Source of the DNA: Rhizobium indicum
GTDB lineage: Bacteria > Pseudomonadota > Alphaproteobacteria > Rhizobiales > Rhizobiaceae
DNA length: 64,000 bases
Assembly (NCBI RefSeq): GCF_005862305.2
Contig: NZ_CP054021.1
Span: 2,108,001 to 2,172,000, forward strand
Direction of reading: 5' to 3'
The notes beneath the pieces are model-generated. The model was not told where the DNA came from. It worked only from the letters and a program-made list of their open reading frames with translations, and searched no databases. The number at the start of each line of letters is the position of its first letter. Within the stretch, counting starts at the first letter, position 1. Positions 17,876 through 26,779 of the stretch are shown here, piece by piece. Made by a program: the position numbers and the translations under genes.

Positions 17876-18256
17876 ATGTCCTGCAAGTTCATCGTGATAT
17901 CACTGCTATCGATCGGTCTGGCCGGCCCGGCGCTGGCGCAGACGGCCGGGGGTGCGGATGCCAATGGGCGGCTTTCGGTGGCGCCTGTTATCGGCGGAGC
18001 GGGGAGTTCGGGCGCCGGTTCCGGCGGCGCCGGGTCGACTGGAGCTGGTTCTGTTGGCGGCGTAGCAACGGGCACCGGGTCTGTCGGCACCGATGCCGGC
18101 ACCACCGGCAGCACGACCGGCAATGGCGGCGTCAATCTCAACAGCGGTCGCAGCACAATCAATCCCGGCGGGGTCAATCCCAACCTGCAGCAGACGCCGG
18201 GTTGCACCAGTGGAAGCGCGGATACCGGTTCGCTCGGCGAGGCATGCCCGCAATGA
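17876..18256 (+). CDS. Small secreted Gly/Ser/Thr-rich protein
   Basis: The product has 126 residues with a clear signal peptide (MSCKFIVISLLSIGLAGPAL, cleavage near ALA-QT). The mature part is low-complexity, with repeated GAGS/GGAGSTGAG blocks, then an Asn/Pro-rich piece and a Cys pair at the end (GCTSGSADTGSLGEACPQ). No enzyme motif is visible; such proteins are often surface or envelope-associated in rhizobia. I chose ATG 17876, which has GGAGA eight bases upstream, over an ATG four codons earlier. A hairpin follows. Confidence 0.7.
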   Translation: MSCKFIVISLLSIGLAGPALAQTAGGADANGRLSVAPVIGGAGSSGAGSGGAGSTGAGSVGGVATGTGSVGTDAGTTGSTTGNGGVNLNSGRSTINPGGVNPNLQQTPGCTSGSADTGSLGEACPQ

Positions 18257-18290
18257 GGATGAGGTGATTGTTCGCCCTTCCTTCACTGAT

Positions 18291-18334
18291 AAAGCGAAGG
18301 CCCGGAGCGGAATGGGGCCGAGCCTTCGCTTTCG
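18291..18334 (+). terminator. Terminator-like hairpin after the secreted-protein gene
   Basis: AAAGCGAAGGC and GCCTTCGCTTT form a perfect 11-base stem with a 20-base loop. Only a short T run ends the stem. It starts 35 bases after the stop. Confidence 0.6.
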
Positions 18335-18517
18335 GCCGAAACTTCCCTGACATCACGCGAAAACAACCGGTGCTGTCAGAAACCGGTCGCGGCCTGCTTT
18401 ACCGGCCGGGCTTGAGGTCGTAAAAGGACGGCATCACTCCGCAAGCGGCGCATCGCCCCACATCTCGTCAGCCTGCCGATATTTCCGGCATCTGCGGAGC
18501 ACCCGAAGAGGATCGTC

Positions 18518-20014
18518 ATGTCGAATGCAGCGCAACGCTCGAACCGCGTGCTTATCGTCGCCACCATCATGCTCGCGACCTTCATGGTGGCGATCGAGGC
18601 GACGATCGTGGCGACCGCGATGCCGCGCATCGTTGGGGAGCTCGGCGGCTTTTCCTATTACAGCTGGGTGTTTTCGGCCTTCCTGCTGGCGCAGTCGACG
18701 ACGACTGTTATCTACGGCAAGCTTTCCGACATTTTCGGGCGCAAGCCAGTGCTGATCGGCGGCATCCTGATCTTCCTCGTCGGCTCGCTGCTCTGCGGGC
18801 TTGCCTGGTCGATGATGTCGCTGGTGCTGTTCCGGCTGCTGCAGGGGCTCGGCGCCGGCGCCATCCAGCCGGTGACGACGACGATCATCGGCGATCTCTT
18901 CAAGCTCGAGGAGCGCGGCCGCGTGCAGGGCTTCATGGCGACCGTCTGGGCGACGTCGGCTGTCGTCGGGCCGCTGGCCGGAGGCATCATCGTCGACAAC
19001 ATCTCCTGGGCCTGGATCTTCTGGATCAACCTGCCGATCGGCATCATCTCGATCATCGCCTTCATGATCTTCCTGAAGGAGGACGTGGCGCACAAGCAGG
19101 CAAAGATCGATTACCTCGGCTCGGTGCTGTTTTCGATCTCGATCGTGGCACTTCTCGTCATGCTGACGGAAACCGACGCCAGCGCCTGGATCCTGCTTTC
19201 GCTTTTCGCCGTCTTCGTGGTCTCGGGCATCCTTTTCCTGGCCCAGGAGAAGCGGGCGCCGGAGCCGATCATCTCGATCCCGCTGTGGAGCCGAAGGCTG
19301 ATTGCGACCAGCAATACGGCGACGCTGCTGGCCGGCATGGCGCTGATCGGGCTTTCGACAATCCTGCCGCTCTATGTGCAGGGTGTGCTCGGCCGCTCGC
19401 CTCTTGTCGCGGGGTTCACGCTCACCATGCTCGTCGTCGGCTGGCCCTTGGCGGTGATGCTCTCCAGCCGCCTCTACAAGGCCTTCGGCATCCGCCGCAC
19501 TCTGCGCGTCGGCAGCCTGATGTTTCCTTTCGGCGCCTGTTTCCTGTTGTTCCTGACGCCGGAAAGCTCGCCGATCGTTGCCGGCGCCGGCTCGTTCTTC
19601 ATGGGCTTCGGCATGGGTCTCATCAGCCTCACCAGCATCGTGCTGGTGCAGGACAGCGTCGAATGGTCGATGCGCGGCAGCGCCACTGCCTCGATCATCT
19701 TTTCCCGCAGTCTCGGCAATACGCTCGGCGCCACCGTGCTCGGCGCCATCCTCAATGCCGGCATCAACCATTATGCGAGCGGCGAGGCGGCGGCGGGCCT
19801 GCACGAGGTGCTGAACCAGCCGACCGGGCTCTCGGCGCTCGCCGCCGATCCTGCGATCCGCTCGATCTTCAATGCGGCCCTGCACTGGAGCTTCTGGGGC
19901 GTGGTCGTCGTCGCGGTGCTGACCTTCTTCACCACCTGGCTGATCCCGGTCGGGCCGAGCCAGAAGCGCGAGGGGACAGCTCCGGCTGCGGCAAGCGAGG
20001 CGGCTTCGCATTAG
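18518..20014 (+). CDS. MFS drug/proton antiporter (DHA2 type)
   Basis: Inner-membrane efflux protein of 498 residues with about 14 predicted TM helices, the DHA2 (EmrB/QacA-like) layout. Motif A appears as GKLSDIFGRKPV between TM2 and TM3, motif B region as RLLQGLGAGAIQP, and the antiporter motif C area as VVGPLAGGIIVD. The substrate cannot be told from sequence; export of toxic organics or antibiotics is likely. ATG at 18518 follows GAGGATCGTC. No adjacent membrane-fusion protein or regulator is present. Confidence 0.9.
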   Translation: MSNAAQRSNRVLIVATIMLATFMVAIEATIVATAMPRIVGELGGFSYYSWVFSAFLLAQSTTTVIYGKLSDIFGRKPVLIGGILIFLVGSLLCGLAWSMMSLVLFRLLQGLGAGAIQPVTTTIIGDLFKLEERGRVQGFMATVWATSAVVGPLAGGIIVDNISWAWIFWINLPIGIISIIAFMIFLKEDVAHKQAKIDYLGSVLFSISIVALLVMLTETDASAWILLSLFAVFVVSGILFLAQEKRAPEPIISIPLWSRRLIATSNTATLLAGMALIGLSTILPLYVQGVLGRSPLVAGFTLTMLVVGWPLAVMLSSRLYKAFGIRRTLRVGSLMFPFGACFLLFLTPESSPIVAGAGSFFMGFGMGLISLTSIVLVQDSVEWSMRGSATASIIFSRSLGNTLGATVLGAILNAGINHYASGEAAAGLHEVLNQPTGLSALAADPAIRSIFNAALHWSFWGVVVVAVLTFFTTWLIPVGPSQKREGTAPAAASEAASH

Positions 20015-20061
20015 AGCGGTTCAGCCTATGGAAGCGCAGGCACTGGGAGGGTTGCCGGACG

Positions 20062-20628
20062 ATGAGTGTTTTCGTGTTGCTCTTGGGGTTTCCGGGCGTG
20101 GGCAAGCTGACGATCGCCAAAGAACTCGGTTCGCTTATATCAGCAAAGATTGTTGATAATCACTGGTTCAACAACCCGATATTGCGACTCCTCGACGAGG
20201 ATCAGACCGCTCCGCTGCCTAAGGGTGTCTGGGAATACACGGCAAGAGTCCGGCAGGCCGTCCTGGATGCAATCACCGCCTATAGCGGCCCGTCGGCGAA
20301 TTTCATCTTCACCCATGCCGGTGTCGAAGGCGATGAGCGGAGCACGCGGACGTACCAACAGTTCGTCGACGCCGCCGGACGGCGCGCCGCGGTCTTCGTG
20401 CCGGTGCGATTGCTGTGTGCCGAAGAAGAATTGGCGCGTCGCGTTTCGTCCCCCGCACGGCGCGACCAGTTGAAAACCACCGACGTAGAGACCTCAAGAC
20501 ATCGAAGCCAAGAGGCTATGGTTCTAGATATCCCGCACCAACACGCTCTGACGTTGGATGTGACCTTCATGTCGCCCTTGGAAAGTGCTGCGGCAATACG
20601 GGATCATGTTGCGAGACGCAGGGTCTGA
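20062..20628 (+). CDS. Small P-loop kinase/ATPase-like protein
   Basis: Predicted cytoplasmic P-loop phosphotransferase of 188 residues. Walker A is GFPGVGKLT, followed by a helix and KIVDNHWFNNPILRLL, which may hold the acceptor site. A LID-like Arg-rich segment lies near RRVSSPARRDQL. The general look is that of shikimate-kinase or chloramphenicol-phosphotransferase relatives, but the substrate is unknown. It begins 47 bases after the MFS gene. A second, unrelated-looking small kinase follows 85 bases on. Confidence 0.72.
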   Translation: MSVFVLLLGFPGVGKLTIAKELGSLISAKIVDNHWFNNPILRLLDEDQTAPLPKGVWEYTARVRQAVLDAITAYSGPSANFIFTHAGVEGDERSTRTYQQFVDAAGRRAAVFVPVRLLCAEEELARRVSSPARRDQLKTTDVETSRHRSQEAMVLDIPHQHALTLDVTFMSPLESAAAIRDHVARRRV

Positions 20629-20713
20629 GGAGAGCAGCCCCTCGCGCCGATAGCGGAAGATCTGCCTCCGGCCGGAATGCGCCGCGTGATGGAACGGATC
20701 AACGAGAGCGAAA

Positions 20714-21256
20714 ATGGGCGTCAAAAACTATTTGATCGAAGGCGTTTCCGGCACCGGCAAAACCACGGTGGCGGAGGAACTGCAGCGGCGCGGCTACCAC
20801 GTCATCCACGGGGACCGGGAATTGTCTTATGTCGGCGATCCCGAATCTGGCGAACCGCTGGATGGGCTTGCCGATGAGAGCCTGACGGACAATGTCACAT
20901 GGGTGCACGAGCATCACATTTGGGATGTCGACAAAGTCAAATCCGTGATCGCCGATCACCGCAACGCGACCTCCTTCTTCTGCGGCGGCTCTCGAAATCT
21001 CTCCCGCTTTATCGATGTGTTTGACGGGGTTTTCGTTCTCGACGTCGATCTCGACACGTTGAACCGGCGGCTTGCCTTAAGACCGGAAGACGAGTTTGGC
21101 GGAAGGCCTGCCGAACGGGAGCTGATTGTGCGCTTGCATGCAACGAAAGCGGATATTCCAAAGTGTGGCGTCGTCATCGACGCCACACTTCCGCTGACGG
21201 TCGTTGTCGACGAGATTCTGAGGCTATCGCGTGCCTGTGACTACCGTTGCCGTTGA
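20714..21256 (+). CDS. P-loop nucleoside-kinase-like protein
   Basis: Predicted cytoplasmic kinase of 180 residues. Walker A is EGVSGTGKTTVAEEL at residues 9-23. The strand/loop HVIHGDRELSYVGDP is typical of small nucleotide kinases, and FVLDVDLDTLNRRLALRP resembles a Walker B/LID area. The 3' end overlaps the convergent methyltransferase gene by 33 bases. The substrate is unknown. Confidence 0.78.
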   Translation: MGVKNYLIEGVSGTGKTTVAEELQRRGYHVIHGDRELSYVGDPESGEPLDGLADESLTDNVTWVHEHHIWDVDKVKSVIADHRNATSFFCGGSRNLSRFIDVFDGVFVLDVDLDTLNRRLALRPEDEFGGRPAERELIVRLHATKADIPKCGVVIDATLPLTVVVDEILRLSRACDYRCR

Positions 21257-22069
21257 GCGAAGGCGAACCTTGCCATCGCTGACGGATTGGAGAGCTAGCT
21301 CCAGGACCTCGCCGCGGATTTTCTCCCGTGTTGCCGCATCTGCCCTGGATAGTCCGGCGACGACAGGCGCGGCGACCTCAGTCATGAAGTCCCAGTAGCG
21401 CGCCGGGGTATCGTGCACCATCATCGCCGACACCTCTTCCACGGCGACATCGAGAAGGCCCGCCTCTCTGAAGGTCTCGACCATCATGCCTTCTCCAGCA
21501 CAGCGGAACAGGCCCGGAGAGCCGGGTGGTGGCGAGGGCATTTCCACGTGGCGGGCGATCGTGCCCATGATCGTGGTCGCCCATGAATTTTTGGCAGGAG
21601 TGCTCCAGACTGCGGCGCAGACGCGCGCACCGGGCTTTGCCACGCGTGCCATCTCCCTGGCGGCGGCGGCGATATCAGGGAAGAACATAAACCCGAACCG
21701 GCACAGAACGGCGTCGAAACTGGCATCGGCAAAAGGCAACGCTCCCGCATCGCATAGGCGAGTTTCGAAGTTTTTGAGGCCACGTCTGGCCGCATTTTCG
21801 GCGGCAGCAGTCAGCATATTTTCCGAGAGATCGGTGACGACGACATGACCCTCGGGGATTGCTGCCGCCGCCGTCAGGCCGGGTTCGCCAGTGCCGGCGG
21901 CTATGTCAAGCACGCTAAAGCCGTTGGAGAGGTTTGCGCGCCGGAGCATGGCGTCACCAAACGGGGCGAGCCAGCTGAGAACCAAGCTGTCCCATTTCTT
22001 CCAGCCGGCGGAAAACTTGTCCCAGGTCTCACGTTGCTGGTTACGGATATCGTCGAGATTTGCTGACAT
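21224..22069 (-). CDS. SAM-dependent methyltransferase (class I)
   Basis: Rossmann-fold methyltransferase of 281 residues. SAM-binding motif I is VLDIAAGTGEPG (about residues 54-65), motif II VVVTDLSENML, then CDAGALPFADASFDAVLCRFG and VAKPGARV. This matches the UbiE/Methyltransf_11 group; the acceptor substrate is not evident. ATG at 22069 gives the N-terminus MSANLDDIRNQQRETWDKFS; an ATG eight codons upstream is possible. It overlaps the convergent kinase gene at its 3' end. Confidence 0.85.
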   Translation of the reverse strand: MSANLDDIRNQQRETWDKFSAGWKKWDSLVLSWLAPFGDAMLRRANLSNGFSVLDIAAGTGEPGLTAAAAIPEGHVVVTDLSENMLTAAAENAARRGLKNFETRLCDAGALPFADASFDAVLCRFGFMFFPDIAAAAREMARVAKPGARVCAAVWSTPAKNSWATTIMGTIARHVEMPSPPPGSPGLFRCAGEGMMVETFREAGLLDVAVEEVSAMMVHDTPARYWDFMTEVAAPVVAGLSRADAATREKIRGEVLELALQSVSDGKVRLRSTATVVTGTR

Positions 22070-22346
22070 GCACCGGCTCCCCCATCCGTTCAACCGGCAA
22101 AGCCGGGAACGTCGACACTATGCGCCGCTGATGTCGGGATTCAATGCAAATAAGCGCCATCGGGCCAATCGCCAGGCATGACCAAACTTGTTGGGACGGA
22201 GTGATTGAATTGACCAAGACTATTGGAGCTTTTATACAATAGCTTTTGCGAAACTCCGGATTAGCCAAAAATAATCCTTTTAAATCAATGGGCTTCTCCT
22301 GGATGGTGCCAAATCAAGAATACGGAACCAGCGGATTGCTGAAGCG

Positions 22347-22598
22347 ATGCAGCCCGGCTGTATGCATCAGCCATGGAGAGTCAAAATTATAAAGATCATG
22401 GTCTTGCTGCACAGCGCCGATGGCATGGCTTGGCAGTCTCCCCCTAAAGGCACCAGCCTGAAGACATTGAGCGAAGCCGAAGAGCAAGGTTTCATCTTGA
22501 TCCGCGGGGAATTTCAGAAACGGCAATTCCGTCTGACGGAGCTGGGCTCCGACTATGTCGAGCGCGACAAGCGGCGTCTGGAAGCGCGCAGGCTCTGA
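22347..22598 (+). CDS. Small hypothetical protein
   Basis: The open frame has 83 codons. The second half (TSLKTLSEAEEQGFILIRGE, then FRLTELGSDYVERDKRR) reads like a winged-helix or similar small globular domain, with alternating helix and strand. The true start may be internal, for example the Met at residue 6 or 18; no strong ribosome-binding site was found. I do not recognise a family. The gap before it (22070-22346) shows no gene. Confidence 0.4.
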   Translation: MQPGCMHQPWRVKIIKIMVLLHSADGMAWQSPPKGTSLKTLSEAEEQGFILIRGEFQKRQFRLTELGSDYVERDKRRLEARRL

Positions 22599-22719
22599 AT
22601 CGATAGCGCCGGCTAAGCGCGAATTGGACGCTCGAGCCAGGCCGCCCGACGGCCGAAAGGCAGGCCTGACAATGGCGCGTCGCAACAGGAGCGGTCATCC
22701 CCGCATAGGGAGTACCAGC

Positions 22720-23097
22720 TTACAGTGCATGCTGGATATCGAAGCGGACGATCTTGTCGCCTTCCATGCGGAAGATGTGCGTCACGGTCTTGTCCTTCAG
22801 GCCATGGGCCTGCCCCTCCAGCGGCCGGCCATCGAGGTCGAAGACCGACTGGATCACCTCGACAGCGATAGCGCCGTCTGGCGTTTCCTCAAAGGCCACC
22901 GGCTCGACATGCGGACTGATGACGGCCCATTGGCGTGTCCAATACTCGCGCACCGCCTCACGACCATGAACATGGCCACCATCCATGCCGTTGGCCCAGG
23001 CGACGTCATCGGAAAGCACGGCAAGGACAGCATCAATGTCTCTGGCGTTGAAGCTGGCATAGATGCGCTTGATCATTTCGACGTCATTTTGAGACAT
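22720..23097 (-). CDS. NTF2/SnoaL-like protein
   Basis: Small alpha+beta-barrel protein of 125 residues. It starts MSQNDVEMIKRIYASFNARD, with the WTRQW and GHVHGREAVREYW segments typical of SnoaL-like ester-cyclase or polyketide-cyclase relatives. Family members bind small hydrophobic ligands or act as isomerases; its ligand is unknown. It diverges from the MarR regulator 128 bases away, the usual sign of MarR control. Confidence 0.82.
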   Translation of the reverse strand: MSQNDVEMIKRIYASFNARDIDAVLAVLSDDVAWANGMDGGHVHGREAVREYWTRQWAVISPHVEPVAFEETPDGAIAVEVIQSVFDLDGRPLEGQAHGLKDKTVTHIFRMEGDKIVRFDIQHAL

Positions 23098-23225
23098 GTC
23101 GTTTCCTCAGTGGAGATTGAAACATTCGCTGTGCGGCATCGAAACGCCATTGCCTCATGCCGCGCATCAAGTTACATACGTACATATATATCTTACGGTC
23201 AAGCGCGGGCAAGGGGTCAATCGGA

Positions 23226-23684
23226 ATGGACGAAGACGTGCTTTCAACGCCGGGGCATCTCGTCAGTCTTGCGGCGCGGGGGTTCGCCCGTCTCAGCGAG
23301 TCACGCCTTAAACCGCTCGGCTTCGGTATCGGCCAGCTGCCTGTCCTGGTCGCGCTGCAAAATGGCAAGGCCAGCACGCAGCGCGACCTCGCCCGCTTTG
23401 CCAGGGTGGAGCAACCGCCGATGGCGCAGATGCTCGCACGCATGGAAAGGGATGGCTTGATCGAGCGGACACGCCACCCGGCTGACGGTCGCAGCAGCCG
23501 TATCGTGCTCACGAAAACCGCACAGGAATGCATGCCGAAGGCAATTTCGGCCCTATTCCAAGGGAATCGTGAGGCACTGGCCGGGTTCACGGATGCGGAA
23601 GCGGGACAACTGGTCGATTTGCTCAAGCGGCTGATCGACAATCTGGATCAGATTGCAAGCGCGGAGTCTTCGGCGCAGCTTTAG
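23226..23684 (+). CDS. MarR-family transcription regulator
   Basis: Winged-helix repressor of 152 residues. The HTH reads STQRDLARFARVEQPPMAQM and the wing DGLIERTRHPADGRSSRIVL, with the DGR motif characteristic of MarR. ATG 23226 was preferred to an upstream ATG whose extra 23 residues look unlike the family. It likely controls itself and the divergent NTF2-like gene. The gap holds an AT-rich stretch (TTACATACGTACATATATAT) that may be the operator. Confidence 0.88.
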   Translation: MDEDVLSTPGHLVSLAARGFARLSESRLKPLGFGIGQLPVLVALQNGKASTQRDLARFARVEQPPMAQMLARMERDGLIERTRHPADGRSSRIVLTKTAQECMPKAISALFQGNREALAGFTDAEAGQLVDLLKRLIDNLDQIASAESSAQL

Positions 23685-23715
23685 AAGCACGACTTGGCTT
23701 ATGAGAGGAAGGCTT

Positions 23716-24096
23716 ATGCACAAAGGATCCTGCCTGTGTGGTGCAGTAACTTTTGAAATCGAAGGCGATCTGCGAGCGCCGGACGCGTGCCATTGCTCCA
23801 AATGTCGAAAACAATCCGGCCACTTCTTCGCTTCAACCGACGTGCCAAGGCGTCAGATCACCATCCAAGGAGGCGAAAGTGTTACCTGGTATCAATCCTC
23901 AGAAAAGGTGAGGCGTGGATTTTGCGGGGTATGTGGATCATCGCTGTTTTGGGATCCAACCCATCACGACTGGATTGCTGTCGCGATGGGTGCATTTGAT
24001 AGTCCGACCGAAACCAAACTGAAAATGCATATCTTTGTCGCTGATAAAAGCGACTACTACGACATCACCGACGACCTGCCCCAGAATGAGCAATAA
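23716..24096 (+). CDS. GFA-family (CENP-V) zinc protein
   Basis: The protein has 126 residues of the Gfa/CENP-V fold, annotated as glutathione-dependent formaldehyde-activating enzyme-like. Zinc ligands are visible as CLCG near the start, CHCSKCRK (about residues 26-33) and GFCGVCGSSLFW. True Gfa activity is proven for few members, so the role is open. ATG at 23716 follows GAGGAAGG. It lies 31 bases after the MarR gene and may share its transcript. Confidence 0.88.
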   Translation: MHKGSCLCGAVTFEIEGDLRAPDACHCSKCRKQSGHFFASTDVPRRQITIQGGESVTWYQSSEKVRRGFCGVCGSSLFWDPTHHDWIAVAMGAFDSPTETKLKMHIFVADKSDYYDITDDLPQNEQ

Positions 24097-24130
24097 GCAA
24101 CTGTTGCTCACCGCGAGCAGCCTTCACTTT

Positions 24131-26140
24131 CTATTCGGGGACGGTGCCGCCTTCATTCGAGGTCGTACTGCCTTTCGGCGGGGAGCGGCGCTTCTCCAAA
24201 ACGCGTGACAGCAAGTTCCGTTTTCTCTTGCGCTTGATCAGATCGATATCGCTGACAAGCTTTGCGCCGCCCTCGCGCCGCTCGAGCGTGATCTTGCGGC
24301 TATGGAAGACTTCCAGCTCAGCGCGATGCGCGACGCTTAGGATGGTGACTTCAGGCAATTCATCGATCACCATCTGCATCATCTTATCCTGGCTCTTCTC
24401 ATCGAGCGCTGCCGTTGCTTCATCCAGCACGATGATATCGGGTTGGTGCAGCAGCAGACGCGCAAATGCGAGCCGCTGCTTTTCGCCGCCCGACAAGGTC
24501 TGGTCCCAGGGGGCATCTTCCTCGATCTTGTCGTTCAGATAATCCAGTCCCACCTTGGCAAGCGCCGACTTGATCTCATCCAGCGGCCAGCTATCGGCGG
24601 CGCCGGGATAGGCGACGGCGCGGCGAAGCGTCCCGGACGGGATATAGGACCGTTGCGGCAACATGAACAATTGTCTGTCGGCGTGGAAATTGACGCTACC
24701 GCTACCCCACGGCCAGAGACCTGAGATGGCCCGCACCAGCGTGCTCTTGCCGGACCCGGATTCGCCGGACACAAGCACCCGCTCGCCGGGTTCGATCTCG
24801 ACCCGGGTTTCCGTGACCACGGCGGTGCCATCGTCAAGCGACACGGAGAGATCGTTGAGGCTGAGCATCGCCTCGCCTTCGGTTTCACCATGCTTGATGC
24901 GCCCGAGCGAGTCGCTCTGTTCGGCGCGCTCCAGCCCGTCGAGCGACATCATCAGCGAGGCGATGCGCCGTGCACAGGCATTCCAATCGGCAAGACGGGG
25001 ATAGTTGTCGACCAGCCAGCCGAACGCGCCCTGAACGATGGCAAAAGCAGAGGCCGCCTGCATGACCTGTCCAAGCGTCATGCTGCCTTCGAGAAATTTT
25101 GGTGCGCAAAGCAGGACCGGCACGACTGGCGCAATCAGCATCGACCCATGCGACACAAGCGTCGTGCGCATGTGCTGGCGGGCAAGCAGCGCCCATTGCC
25201 TGAGCACATTGGCGAAGGTCTTATCGAGATCGTTACGCTCCTCCTCTTCGCCACCGAGAAGCGCGATGCTCTCGCCGTTTTCCCTGACATGCGTCAGCGT
25301 GTAGCGAAACTCGGCTTCTGCTTGATTTTTGGCCTCGGAGACGTGGACGAAATAGCGGCCGATGACCGCCATCGAAGTAGAGGTGATCGCGGCGTAGAGG
25401 ACCGCAGTGATGACGAGAAAGCCGGGAATGGTAACGGTGAAACCTGCGATCGGCAGAGTCAGGGCCCCGCCGATCGTCCAGAGCACCACGATGAAAGTCG
25501 AAGCCGCCAGAAATGCGGATATGACACCGGCGACGAAATCGACGGGTGCTTCGGTGGCAATCCGCAAATCCTCGGAAATGCGCGCTTCGGGGTTCTTGTG
25601 GTCGCCGCCGATGAGATTCAACTGATAGTAACGGCCGTTTGCGAGCCAGCGCGCGATGACGGCTGTTGTCAGCCAGGAACGCCAGCGACGTTGGATCATC
25701 ATGCGAACGGCGACTTGTATCGTGACAATGGCGACAGTTCCGAGCACGAGCGGCACGAATACGGCGCTCAGGAAATAGACGGTGCCGGCATCGTGGCGCT
25801 CTATGGCGTCGAAGATCCCGCGGTTCCACAGATTGATTCCGTACTGGAAGGCGACATTCATGCAGATCATCGCCAACAGCCCGATCGAGAAGGGCCAAGC
25901 GAACTTGTCGCCACCGCGGCCCCAGTAACGTCGCGCACTGATCCAGAAACGCTTAAGCAAGTACCGCTTGCGCGCCTGCTCGGCCTCTTCAGGCGTCAAC
26001 TCGGGATCGGGCTCGATGGCATCTGGCGGCGGCATGACTTCGACAGTCGATGCCGTCTCCTGGGGCGAGTTTCCGGCACCGTGCGGTTCGGTGCCGTCGA
26101 CCGATTTCGGATTGAGTTTAGCGTCGGCCATAAGCGCCAT
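24131..26140 (-). CDS. SbmA/BacA-like ABC transporter (fused permease-ATPase)
   Basis: Half-size ABC transporter of 669 residues that would act as a dimer in the inner membrane. An acidic Pro-rich N-terminus precedes the SbmA/BacA-type membrane domain (about residues 75-350), with RYWGRGGDKFAWPF, the NPEARISEDLR motif and EAEFRYTLTHVRENGESIAL. The ATPase has Walker A SGESGSGKST, signature LSGGEKQR, Walker B IIVLDEATAALDE and the switch His in SVAHR. Relatives (YddA, ExsE, BclA) move peptides or very-long-chain fatty-acid-related substrates; BclA supports bacteroid survival of host peptides in Bradyrhizobium. A second in-frame ATG lies three codons downstream; the start is not settled. Confidence 0.9.
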   Translation of the reverse strand: MALMADAKLNPKSVDGTEPHGAGNSPQETASTVEVMPPPDAIEPDPELTPEEAEQARKRYLLKRFWISARRYWGRGGDKFAWPFSIGLLAMICMNVAFQYGINLWNRGIFDAIERHDAGTVYFLSAVFVPLVLGTVAIVTIQVAVRMMIQRRWRSWLTTAVIARWLANGRYYQLNLIGGDHKNPEARISEDLRIATEAPVDFVAGVISAFLAASTFIVVLWTIGGALTLPIAGFTVTIPGFLVITAVLYAAITSTSMAVIGRYFVHVSEAKNQAEAEFRYTLTHVRENGESIALLGGEEEERNDLDKTFANVLRQWALLARQHMRTTLVSHGSMLIAPVVPVLLCAPKFLEGSMTLGQVMQAASAFAIVQGAFGWLVDNYPRLADWNACARRIASLMMSLDGLERAEQSDSLGRIKHGETEGEAMLSLNDLSVSLDDGTAVVTETRVEIEPGERVLVSGESGSGKSTLVRAISGLWPWGSGSVNFHADRQLFMLPQRSYIPSGTLRRAVAYPGAADSWPLDEIKSALAKVGLDYLNDKIEEDAPWDQTLSGGEKQRLAFARLLLHQPDIIVLDEATAALDEKSQDKMMQMVIDELPEVTILSVAHRAELEVFHSRKITLERREGGAKLVSDIDLIKRKRKRNLLSRVLEKRRSPPKGSTTSNEGGTVPE

Positions 26141-26274
26141 AACGGCTTACACATCGAAATGTTTCATGGTGTGGGTGTCGAACGTTGCGGCGGAGCTGCT
26201 CGCTCCCGCGCCACCACTGCAAAAGTGGTGTGAGCTGGTGTATAATTAGTCTCCAATGAAACAGGAGAACACAA

Positions 26275-26487
26275 TTGGTGGCGGTCGAACTTTCCGAGCA
26301 GCAACAGCTGGCTCTATTTGACGTTCTGCGCGAGGCTAATATCGCTCTGCAAACCGCAAAGGATCAATTGGTTTCGCAGCCCAATGGGCGGGAGCAAGCA
26401 ATCGAAAAAAAGCTTCTTCAGAAAATCGCCAACCTTGAGAACGCGGAAAAGATCTTGAGGCCTCTGGCGAAGAAAATCAACGGATAA
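26275..26487 (+). CDS. Small helical hypothetical protein
   Basis: The product has 70 residues, all-helical and charged (ALFDVLREANIALQTAKDQL, then KKLLQKIANLENAEKILRPL), possibly a coiled-coil. The start is TTG at 26275 or GTG at 26278; AGGAGA lies seven bases before the TTG. A TATAAT-like promoter element (26241-26246) is close upstream. No family recognised. Its stop is followed within ten bases by a direct repeat. Confidence 0.6.
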   Translation: MVAVELSEQQQLALFDVLREANIALQTAKDQLVSQPNGREQAIEKKLLQKIANLENAEKILRPLAKKING

Positions 26488-26496
26488 TCCCCACTA

Positions 26497-26540
26497 CATC
26501 ATCATGTGGCGGTAGGCTCGCTTAGGGCCGAGAGCAGTCA
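26497..26540 (+). repeat. Direct repeat, copy A
   Basis: The sequence starts CATCATCATGTGGCGGT and continues with the 23-base core at 26514-26536 (AGGCTCGCTTAGGGCCG plus GAGAGCA). It begins nine bases after the stop of the small helical gene. The core recurs exactly 1170 bases on, after the next gene. The rest of the gap to 26779 is GC-rich with no supported gene, although the minus strand keeps a protein-like piece (ASRQITIPASSVTRAVAYAI) that may be a remnant. Confidence 0.75.
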
Positions 26541-26779
26541 CTGGCCTCGCTGCCGGGCAGCATTCATTACAAGGCCGGACAGGCGCAGGCACCGCCCCTA
26601 CCCCTGCCCGGCCCCCGCCGCTCGCTCAGAAATCCTGCGCGGTCGGCCCGCTGCTCGATTGCATAGGCGACCGCCCGGGTGACGGAACTCGCCGGGATGG
26701 TGATCTGGCGCGAGGCCGGTCTGGCGGCTGTATACCTAGTTCTGCTATTCATTGATGTCTGATCGGGTTGGAGCACACA

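Noticed and set aside
14038..18256. Classic integrative element with integrase and att repeat at tRNA-Thr
   Set aside because: I found no integrase gene and no second copy of the tRNA 3' end downstream, so only an island-like composition is supported.
18434..20011. 525-codon minus-strand frame opposite the MFS gene
   Set aside because: Pure shadow of the MFS coding sequence with no domain-like content.
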